The translations under genes and the position numbers were made by a program. Shown piece by piece: positions 52,701 through 63,454 of a stretch of DNA of 64,000 bases; the first letter of the stretch is position 1; each line of letters opens with the position of its first letter. This DNA is from Rhabditoides inermis (Eukaryota > Nematoda > Chromadorea > Rhabditida > Rhabditidae), in NCBI GenBank assembly GCA_963966185.1, contig CAWZYM010000291.1, forward strand, positions 1 to 64,000. Direction: 5' to 3'. The notes below the pieces were generated by a model, which did not search any database, was not told where the DNA came from, and saw only the letters and a program-made list of their open reading frames with translations.

Positions 52701-53794
52701 GCAAAGTCGATCCAAGCACACGTGGTTGAGGCAGCCGGTCAATCGCCAAACGAAATGAAACCACACTGTTTACGGTTCCACTGTGAGTGTAACTATGCTG
52801 CCTGAACCATCTTTTGTATTTGGTTCTTCTACTTGATGGAGTTATGAGCTGAAAAGTTGTTGCAAAGTCGATCCAAGCACACGTGGTTGAGGCAGCCTGT
52901 CAATCGCCAAACGAAATGAAACCACACTAATTACGGATCCACTGTGAGTGTAACTATGCTGCTTGAACCATCTTCTTGATTTGGTTCATCTACTTGATGG
53001 AGTTTTGAGCTGAAATGTTGTTGAAAAATCGATCCAAACGCACGTGGTTGAGACAGCCAGTCAATCGCCAAACGAAATGAAACCACACTGTTTACGGTTT
53101 CACTGTGAGTGTAACTAAGCTGCCTGAACCATCTTTTTGATTTGGTTCATCTACTTGATGGAGTTATGAGCTGAAATGTTGTTGCAAAGTCGATCCAAGC
53201 ACACGTGGTTGAGGCAGCCAGTCAATCGCAAAACTAAATGAAACCACACTGTTTACGGTTTCACTGTGAGTGTAACTAAGCTGCCTGAACCATCATTTTG
53301 ATTTGGTTCATCTACTTGATGTAGTTATGAGTTGAAAAGTTGTTGCAAAGTCGATACAAGCACACGTGGTTGAGGCAGCCAGTCAATCGCCAAACGAAAT
53401 GAAACCACACTGTTTACGGTTTCACTGTGAGTGTAACTAAGCTGCCTGAACCATCTTTTTGATTTGGTTCAACTGCTTGATGGAGTTATGAGCTGAAATG
53501 TTGTTGCAAAGTCGATCCAAGCACACGTGGTTGAGGCAGCCAGTCAATCGCAAAACTAAATGAAACCACACTGTTTACGGTTTCACTGTGAGTGTAACTA
53601 AGCTGCCTGAACCGTCTTTTTGATTTGGTTCATCTACTTGATGGAGTTATGAGCTGAAAAGTTGTTGCAAAGTCGATCCAAGCACACGTGGTTGAGGCAG
53701 CCAGTCAATCGCCAAACGAAATGAAACCACACTGTTTACGGTTTCACTGTGAGTGTAACTATGCTTCCTGAACCATCTTTTGTATTAGGTTCAT
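48160..53794. repeat. 35-monomer super-repeat, second copy (5,635 bp)
   Basis: It starts immediately where the first copy ends and follows the same 35-monomer order, including the W/Y chimera (53151, matching 47516), N' (51058, matching 45423) and CACTAATTACGG in D'' (49770 and 52829, matching 44135 and 47194). At its end P is followed by R (53795), whereas the first copy's P runs into A''. That is the expected geometry of a tandem duplication. Confidence 0.88.
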
Positions 53795-54921
53795 CTACTT
53801 GATGGTGTTATGAGCTGAAAAGTTGTTGCAACATCGATACAAGCACACGTGGTTGAGGCAGCCAGTCAATCGCCAAACGAAATGAAACCACACTGTTTAC
53901 GGTTCCACTGTGAGTGTAACTATGCTGCCTGAACCATCTTTTGTATTTGGTTCATCTACTTGATGGAGTTATGAGCTGAAAAGTTGTTGCAAAGTCGATC
54001 CAAACACACGTGATTGAGACAGCCAGTCAATCGCCAAACGAAATGAAACCACGCTGTTTACGGTTCCACTGTGAGTATAACTATGCTGCCTGAACCGACT
54101 TTTTGATTTGGTTCATCTACTTTTTGGAGTTATGAGCTGAAAAGTTGTTGCAAAGTCGATCCAAGCACACGTGGTTGAGGCAGCCTGTCAATCGCCAAAC
54201 GAAATGAAACCACACTGTTTACGGTTTCACTATGAGTGTAACTAAGCTGCCTGAATTATCTTTTTGATTTGGTTCATCTACTTGATGGAGTTATGAGCTG
54301 AAATGTTGTTGCAAAATCGATCCAAGCGCACGTGGTTGAGACAGCCAGTCAATCGCCAAACTAAATGAAACCACACTGTTTACGGTTTCACTGTGAGTGT
54401 AACTAAGCTGCCTGAACCATCATTTTGATTTGGTTCATCTACTTGATGTAGTTATGAGCTGAAAAGTTGTTGCAAAGTCGATCCAAGCACACGTGGTTGA
54501 GGCAGCCAGTCAATCGCCAAACTAAATGAAACCACACTGTTTACGGTTCCACTGTGAGTGTAACTAAGCTGCCTGAACCATCTTTTCGATTTGGTTCAAC
54601 TACTTGATGGAGTTATGAGCTGAAAAGTTGTTGCAAAATCGATCCAAGCACACGTGGTTGAGGCAGCCAGTCAATCGCCAAACGAAATAGAACCACACTG
54701 TTTACGGTTCCACTGTGAGTGTAACTATGCTGCCTGAACCATCTTTTTGATTTGGTTCATCTACTTGATGGAGTTATGAGCTGAAATGTTGTTGCAAAAT
54801 CGATCCAAACACACGTGGTTGAGGCAGCCAGTCAATCGCCAAACGAAATGAAACCACACTGTTTACGGTTTCACTGTGAGTGTAACCAAGCTGCCTGAAC
54901 CATCTTTTTGATTTGGTTCAT
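53795..54921. repeat. Re-used block R T X1 G H' I J', 7 monomers
   Basis: The order and private variants match 30282-31408, offset 23,513 bp (146 monomers plus the 7-bp insertion): T with CCACGCTG and CCGACTTTTTG, and X1 ending CTGAATTATC. X1 starts CTACTTTTTGG here against CTACTTTATGG there. T has CACGTGATTG. The match continues into M' B' A'' BD E' F to 55887. Confidence 0.87.
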
Positions 54922-57900
54922 CTACTTGATGGAGTTATGAGCTGAAATGTTGTTGCAAAGTCGATCCAAGCACACGTGGTTGAGGCAGCCAGTCTATCGC
55001 CAAACGAAATGAAACCACACTGTTTACGGTTTCACTGTGAGTGTAACTACGCTTCCTGAACCATCTTTTGTATTAGATTCATCTACTTGATGGTGTTATG
55101 AGCTGAAAAGTTGTTGCAACAACGATACAAGCACACGTGGTTGAGGCAGTCAGTCAATCGCCAAACGAAATGAAACCACACTGTTTACGGTTCCACTGTG
55201 AGTGTAACTATGCTGCCTGAACCATCTTTTGTAATTGGTTCATCTACTTGATGGAGTTATGAGCTGAAAAGTTGTTGCAAAGTCGATCCAAGCACACGTG
55301 GTTGAGGCAGCCAGTCTATCGCCAAACGAAATGAAACCACACTGTTTACGGTTTCACTGTGAGTGTAACTACGCTTCCTGAACCATCTTTTGTATTAGAT
55401 TCATCTACTTGATGGTGTTATGAGCTGAAAAGTTGTTGCAACAACGATACAAGCACACGTGGTTGAGGCAGTCAGTCAATCGCCAAACGAAATGAAACCA
55501 CACTGTTTACGGATCCACTGTGAGTGTAACTATGCTGCTTGAACCATCTTCTTGATTTGGTTCATCTACTTGATGGAGTTATGAGCTGAAATGTTGTTGA
55601 AACATCGATCCAAACACACGTGGTTGAGACAGCCAGTCAATCGCCAAACTAAATGAAACCACACTGTTTACTGTTTCAGTGTGAGTGTAACTATGCTGCC
55701 TGAACCATCTTTTTGATTTGGTTCATCTACTTGATGGAGTTTTGAGCTGAAATGTTGTTGCAAAATCGATCCAAGCACACGTGGTTGAGGCAGCCAGTCA
55801 ATCGCCAAACGAAATGAAACCACACTGTTTACGGTTTCACTATGAGTGTAACTAAGCTGCCTGAACTATCTTTTTGATTTGGTTCATCTACTTGATGGTG
55901 TTATGAGCTGAAATGTTGTTGCAAAATCGATCCAAGCACACGTGGTTGAGGCAGCCAGTCAATCGCCAAACGAAATGAAACCACACTGTTTACGGTTCCA
56001 CTGTGAGTGTAACTAAGCTGCTTGAACCATCTTTTCGATTTGGTTCAACTACTTGATGGAGTTATGAGCTGAAAAGTTGTTGCAAAATCGATCCAAGCAC
56101 ACGTGGTTGAGGCAGCCAGTCAATCGCCAAACGAAATAGAACCACACTGTTTACGGTTCCACTGTGAGTGTAACTATGCTGTCTGAACCATCTTTTTGAT
56201 TTGGTTCATCTACTTGATGGAGTTATGAGCTGAAATGTTGATGCAAAATCGATCCAAGCACACGTGGTTGAGGCAGCCAGTCTATCGCCAAACGAAATGA
56301 AACCACACTGTTTACGGTTTCACTGTGAGTGTAACTACGCTTCCTGAACCATCTTTTGTATTAGATTCATCTACTTGATGGTGTTATGAGCTGAAAAGTT
56401 GTTGCAACAACGATACAAGCACACGTGGTTGAGGCAGTCAGTCAATCGTCAAACGAAATGAAACCACACTGTTTACGGTTCCACTGTGAGTGTAACTATG
56501 CTGCCTGAACCATCTTTTGTATTTGGTTCATCTTCTTGATGGAGTTATGAGCTGAAAAGTTGTTGCAAAGTCGGTCCAAGCACACGTGGTTGAGGCAGCC
56601 AGTCAATCGCCAAACGAAATGAAACCACACTGTTTACGGTTCCACTGTGAGTGTAACTATGCTGCCTGAACCATCTTTTGTATTTTGTTCATCTTCTTGA
56701 TGGAGTTATGAGCTGAAAAGTTGTTGCAAAGTCGGTCCAAGCACACGTGGTTGAGGCAGCCAGTCAATCGCCAAACGAAATTAAACCACACTGTTTACGG
56801 TTCCACTGTGAGTGTAACTATGCTGCCTGAACCATCTTTTTGATTTGGTTCATCTACTTGATGGAGTTATGAGCTGAAAAGTTGTTGCAAAGTCGATCCA
56901 AGCACACGTGGTTGAGGCAGCCAGTCTATCGCCAAACGAAATGAAACCACACTGTTTACGGTTTCACTGTGAGTGTAACTACGCTTCCTGAACCATCTTT
57001 TGTATTAGATTCATCTACTTGATGGTGTTATGAGCTGAAAAGTTGTTGCAACAACGATACAAGCACACGTGGTTGAGGCAGTCAGTCAATCGCCAAACGA
57101 AATGAAACCACACTGTTTACGGATCCACTGTGAGTGTAACTATGCTGCTTGAACCATCTTCTTGATTTGGTTCATCTACTTGATGGAGTTATGAGCTGAA
57201 ATGTTGTTGAAACATCGATCCAAACACACGTGGTTGAGACAGCCAGTCAATCGCCAAACTAAATGAAACCACACTGTTTACTGTTTCAGTGTGAGTGTAA
57301 CTATGCTGCCTGAACCATCTTTTTGATTTGGTTCATCTACTTGATGGAGTTTTGAGCTGAAATGTTGTTGCAAAATCGATCCAAGCACACGTGGTTGAGG
57401 CAGCCAGTCAATCGCCAAACGAAATGAAACCACACTGTTTACGGTTTCACTATGAGTGTAACTAAGCTGCCTGAACTATCTTTTTGATTTGGTTCATCTA
57501 CTTGATGTAGTTATGAGCTGAAAAGTTGTTGCAAAGTCGATCCAAGCACACGTGATTGAGGCAGCCAGTCAATCGCCAAACTAAATGAAACCACACTGTT
57601 TACGGTTCCACTGTGAGTGTAACTAAGCTGCCTGAACCATCATTTTGATTTGGTTCATCTACTTGATGTAGTTATGAGCTGAAAAGTTGTTGCAAAGTCG
57701 ATCCAAGCACACGTGGTTGAGGCAGCCAGTCAATCGCCAAACTAAATGAAACCACACTGTTTACGGTTCCACTGTGAGTGTAACTAAGCTGCTTGAACCA
57801 TCTTTTCGATTTGGTTCAACTACTTGATGGAGTTATGAGCTGAAAAGTTGTTGCAAAATCGATCCAAGCACACGTGGTTGAGGCAGCCAGTCAATCGCCA

Positions 57901-58785
57901 AACGAAATAGAACCACACTGTTTACGGTTCCACTGTGAGTGTAACTATGCTGCCTGAACCATCTTTTTGATTTGGTTCATCTACTTGATGGAGTTATGAG
58001 CTGAAATGTTGTTGCAAAATCGATCCAAGCACACGTGGTTGAGGCAGCCAGTCTATCGCCAAACGAAATGAAACCACACTGTTTACGGTTTCACTGTGAG
58101 TGTAACTACGCTTCCTGAACCATCTTTTGTATTAGATTCATCTACTTGATGGTGTTATGAGCTGAAAAGTTGTTGCAAAATCGATCCAAGCGCACGTGGT
58201 TGAGACAGCCAGTCAATCGCCAAACTAAATGAAACCACACTGTTTACGGTTTCACTGTGAGTGTAACTAAGCTGCCTGAACCATCATTTTGATTTGGTTC
58301 ATCTACTTGATGTAGTTATGAGCTGAAAAGTTGTTGCAAAGTCGATCCAAGCACACGTGGTTGAGGCAGCCAGTCAATCGCCAAACTAAATGAAACCACA
58401 CTGTTTACGGTTCCACTGTGAGTGTAACTAAGCTGCCTGAACCATCTTTTCGATTTGGTTCAACTACTTGATGGAGTTATGAGCTGAAAAGTTGTTGCAA
58501 AATCGATCCAAGCACACGTGGTTGAGGCAGCCAGTCAATCGCCAAACGAAATAGAACCACACTGTTTACGGTTCCACTGTGAGTGTAACTATGCTGCCTG
58601 AACCATCTTTTTGATTTGGTTCATCTACTTGATGGAGTTATGAGCTGAAATGTTGTTGCAAAATCGATCCAAACACACGTGGTTGAGGCAGCCAGTCAAT
58701 CGCCAAACGAAATGAAACCACACTGTTTACGGTTTCACTGTGAGTGTAACCAAGCTGCCTGAACCATCTTTTTGATTTGGTTCAT
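54922..58785. repeat. Zone V transitional unit, 24 monomers
   Basis: Order M' B' A'' BD E' F Fb/H' I J/M B' n1 n2 A'' BD E' F H' H' I J/M B/G H' I J'. The two n monomers (56532 and 56693) both have AAAGTCGGTCC and are entered by TTCATCTTCTTG, a local duplication of an N' relative. The B/G chimera at 58142 and the doubled H' become fixed parts of the next units. Confidence 0.84.
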
Positions 58786-61039
58786 CTACTTGATGGAGTT
58801 ATGAGCTGAAATGTTGTTGCAAAGTCGATCCAAGCACACGTGGTTGAGGCAGCCAGTCTATCGCCAAACGAAATGAAACCACACTGTTTACGGTTTCACT
58901 GTGAGTGTAACTACGCTTCCTGAACCATCTTTTGTATTAGATTCATCTACTTGATGGTGTTATGAGCTGAAAAGTTGTTGCAACAACGATACAAGCACAC
59001 GTGGTTGAGGCAGTCAGTCAATCGCCAAACGAAATGAAACCACACTGTTTACGGTTCCACTGTGAGTGTAACTATGCTGCCTGAACCATCTTTTGTAATT
59101 GGTTCATCTACTTGATGGAGTTATGAGCTGAAAAGTTGTTGCAAAGTCGATCCAAGCACACGTGGTTGAGGCAGCCAGTCTATCGCCAAACGAAATGAAA
59201 CCACACTGTTTACGGTTTCACTGTGAGTGTAACTACGCTTCCTGAACCATCTTTTGTATTAGATTCATCTACTTGATGGTGTTATGAGCTGAAAAGTTGT
59301 TGCAACAACGATACAAGCACACGTGGTTGAGGCAGTCAGTCAATCGCCAAACGAAATGAAACCACACTGTTTACGGATCCACTGTGAGTGTAACTATGCT
59401 GCTTGAACCATCTTCTTGATTTGGTTCATCTACTTGATGGAGTTATGAGCTGAAATGTTGTTGAAACATCGATCCAAACACACGTGGTTGAGACAGCCAG
59501 TCAATCGCCAAACTAAATGAAACCACACTGTTTACTGTTTCAGTGTGAGTGTAACTATGCTGCCTGAACCATCTTTTTGATTTGGTTCATCTACTTGATG
59601 GAGTTTTGAGCTGAAATGTTGTTGCAAAATCGATCCAAGCACACGTGGTTGAGGCAGCCAGTCAATCGCCAAACGAAATGAAACCACACTGTTTACGGTT
59701 TCACTATGAGTGTAACTAAGCTGCCTGAACTATCTTTTTGATTTGGTTCATCTACTTGATGTAGTTATGAGCTGAAAAGTTGTTGCAAAGTCGATCCAAG
59801 CACACGTGGTTGAGGCAGCCAGTCAATCGCCAAACTAAATGAAACCACACTGTTTACGGTTCCACTGTGAGTGTAACTAAGCTGCCTGAACCATCATTTT
59901 GATTTGGTTCATCTACTTGATGTAGTTATGAGCTGAAAAGTTGTTGCAAAGTCGATCCAAGCACACGTGGTTGAGGCAGCCAGTCAATCGCCAAACTAAA
60001 TGAAACCACACTGTTTACGGTTCCACTGTGAGTGTAACTAAGCTGCTTGAACCATCTTTTCGATTTGGTTCAACTACTTGATGGAGTTATGAGCTGAAAA
60101 GTTGTTGCAAAATCGATCCAAGCACACGTGGTTGAGGCAGCCAGTCAATCGCCAAACGAAATAGAACCACACTGTTTACGGTTCCACTGTGAGTGTAACT
60201 ATGCTGCCTGAACCATCTTTTTGATTTGGTTCATCTACTTGATGGAGTTATGAGCTGAAATGTTGTTGCAAAATCGATCCAAGCACACGTGGTTGAGGCA
60301 GCCAGTCTATCGCCAAACGAAATGAAACCACACTGTTTACGGTTTCACTGTGAGTGTAACTACGCTTCCTGAACCATCTTTTGTATTAGATTCATCTACT
60401 TGATGGTGTTATGAGCTGAAAAGTTGTTGCAAAATCGATCCAAGCGCACGTGGTTGAGACAGCCAGTCAATCGCCAAACTAAATGAAACCACACTGTTTA
60501 CGGTTTCACTGTGAGTGTAACTAAGCTGCCTGAACCATCATTTTGATTTGGTTCATCTACTTGATGTAGTTATGAGCTGAAAAGTTGTTGCAAAGTCGAT
60601 CCAAGCACACGTGGTTGAGGCAGCCAGTCAATCGCCAAACTAAATGAAACCACACTGTTTACGGTTCCACTGTGAGTGTAACTAAGCTGCCTGAACCATC
60701 TTTTCGATTTGGTTCAACTACTTGATGGAGTTATGAGCTGAAAAGTTGTTGCAAAATCGATCCAAGCACACGTGGTTGAGGCAGCCAGTCAATCGCCAAA
60801 CGAAATAGAACCACACTGTTTACGGTTCCACTGTGAGTGTAACTATGCTGCCTGAACCATCTTTTTGATTTGGTTCATCTACTTGATGGAGTTATGAGCT
60901 GAAATGTTGTTGCAAAATCGATCCAAACACACGTGGTTGAGGCAGCCAGTCAATCGCCAAACGAAATGAAACCACACTGTTTACGGTTTCACTGTGAGTG
61001 TAACCAAGCTGCCTGAACCATCTTTTTGATTTGGTTCAT
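58786..61039. repeat. HOR-IV unit, 14 monomers
   Basis: Order M' B' A'' BD E' F H' H' I J/M B/G H' I J', 2,254 bp. The three H' and two I monomers per unit show how duplication of short segments built it. The spacing of the GTAACCAAG marker (58745 to 60999) gives the same 14-monomer period. Confidence 0.87.
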
Positions 61040-63454
61040 CTACTTGATGGAGTTATGAGCTGAAATGTTGTTGCAAAGTCGATCCAAGCACACGTGGTTG
61101 AGGCAGCCAGTCTATCGCCAAACGAAATGAAACCACACTGTTTACGGTTTCACTGTGAGTGTAACTACGCTTCCTGAACCATCTTTTGTATTAGATTCAT
61201 CTACTTGATGGTGTTATGAGCTGAAAAGTTGTTGCAACAACGATACAAGCACACGTGGTTGAGGCAGTCAGTCAATCGCCAAACGAAATGAAACCACACT
61301 GTTTACGGTTCCACTGTGAGTGTAACTATGCTGCCTGAACCATCTTTTGTAATTGGTTCATCTACTTGATGGAGTTATGAGCTGAAAAGTTGTTGCAAAG
61401 TCGATCCAAGCACACGTGGTTGAGGCAGCCAGTCTATCGCCAAACGAAATGAAACCACACTGTTTACGGTTTCACTGTGAGTGTAACTACGCTTCCTGAA
61501 CCATCTTTTGTATTAGATTCATCTACTTGATGGTGTTATGAGCTGAAAAGTTGTTGCAACAACGATACAAGCACACGTGGTTGAGGCAGTCAGTCAATCG
61601 CCAAACGAAATGAAACCCCACTGTTTACGGATCCACTGTGAGTGTAACTATGCTGCTTGAACCATCTTCTTGATTTGGTTCATCTACTTGATGGAGTTAT
61701 GAGCTGAAATGTTGTTGAAACATCGATCCAAACACACGTGGTTGAGACAGCCAGTCAATCGCCAAACTAAATGAAACCACACTGTTTACTGTTTCAGTGT
61801 GAGTGTAACTATGCTGCCTGAACCATCTTTTTGATTTGGTTCATCTACTTGATGGAGTTTTGAGCTGAAATGTTGTTGCAAAATCGATCCAAGCACACGT
61901 GGTTGAGGCAGCCAGTCAATCGCCAAACGAAATGAAACCACACTGTTTACGGTTTCACTATGAGTGTAACTAAGCTGTCTGAACTATCTTTTTGATTTGG
62001 TTCATCTACTTGATGGTGTTATGAGCTGAAATGTTGTTGCAAAATCGATCCAAGCACACGTGGTTGAGGCAGCCAGTCAATCGCCAAACGAAATGAAACC
62101 ACACTGTTTACGGTTTCACTATGAGTGTAACTAAGCTGCCTGAACTATCTTTTTGATTTGGTTCATCTACTTGATGTAGTTATGAGCTGAAAAGTTGTTG
62201 CAAAGTCGATCCAAGCACACGTGGTTGAGGCAGCCAGTCAATCGCCAAACTAAATGAAACCACACTGTTTACGGTTCCACTGTGAGTGTAACTAAGCTGC
62301 CTGAACCATCATTTTGATTTGGTTCATCTACTTGATGTAGTTATGAGCTGAAAAGTTGTTGCAAAGTCGATCCAAGCACACGTGGTTGAGGCAGCCAGTC
62401 AATCGCCAAACTAAATGAAACCACACTGTTTACGGTTCCACTGTGAGTGTAACTAAGCTGCTTGAACCATCTTTTCGATTTGGTTCAACTACTTGATGGA
62501 GTTATGAGCTGAAAAGTTGTTGCAAAATCGATCCAAGCACACGTGGTTGAGGCAGCCAGTCAATCGCCAAACGAAATAGAACCACACTGTTTACGGTTCC
62601 ACTGTGAGTGTAACTATGCTGCCTGAACCATCTTTTTGATTTGGTTCATCTACTTGATGGAGTTATGAGCTGAAATGTTGTTGCAAAATCGATCCAAGCA
62701 CACGTGGTTGAGGCAGCCAGTCTATCGCCAAACGAAATGAAACCACACTGTTTACGGTTTCACTGTGAGTGTAACTACGCTTCCTGAACCATCTTTTGTA
62801 TTAGATTCATCTACTTGATGGTGTTATGAGCTGAAAAGTTGTTGCAAAATCGATCCAAGCGCACGTGGTTGAGACAGCCAGTCAATCGCCAAACTAAATG
62901 AAACCACACTGTTTACGGTTTCACTGTGAGTGTAACTAAGCTGCCTGAACCATCATTTTGATTTGGTTCATCTACTTGATGTAGTTATGAGCTGAAAAGT
63001 TGTTGCAAAGTCGATCCAAGCACACGTGGTTGAGGCAGCCAGTCAATCGCCAAACTAAATGAAACCACACTGTTTACGGTTCCACTGTGAGTGTAACTAA
63101 GCTGCCTGAACCATCTTTTCGATTTGGTTCAACTACTTGATGGAGTTATGAGCTGAAAAGTTGTTGCAAAATCGATCCAAGCACACGTGGTTGAGGCAGC
63201 CAGTCAATCGCCAAACGAAATAGAACCACACTGTTTACGGTTCCACTGTGAGTGTAACTATGCTGCCTGAACCATCTTTTTGATTTGGTTCATCTACTTG
63301 ATGGAGTTATGAGCTGAAATGTTGTTGCAAAATCGATCCAAACACACGTGGTTGAGGCAGCCAGTCAATCGCCAAACGAAATGAAACCACACTGTTTACG
63401 GTTTCACTGTGAGTGTAACCAAGCTGCCTGAACCATCTTTTTGATTTGGTTCAT
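61040..63454. repeat. HOR-IV unit, 15 monomers
   Basis: It is like the preceding unit with one extra F-like monomer at 62006 (GATGGTG front, CTGAACTATC back) after F. The F at 61845 ends TGTCTGAACTATC. A private ACCCCACTG occurs near 61615. Length 2,415 = 15 x 161. Confidence 0.86.

Noticed and set aside
42525..53794. Assembly artefact as the sole explanation of the 5,635-bp duplication
   Set aside because: It cannot be excluded from sequence alone, but a base difference between copies (44962/50597) and a different joint on each side argue for a real duplication. Read-level evidence would decide.
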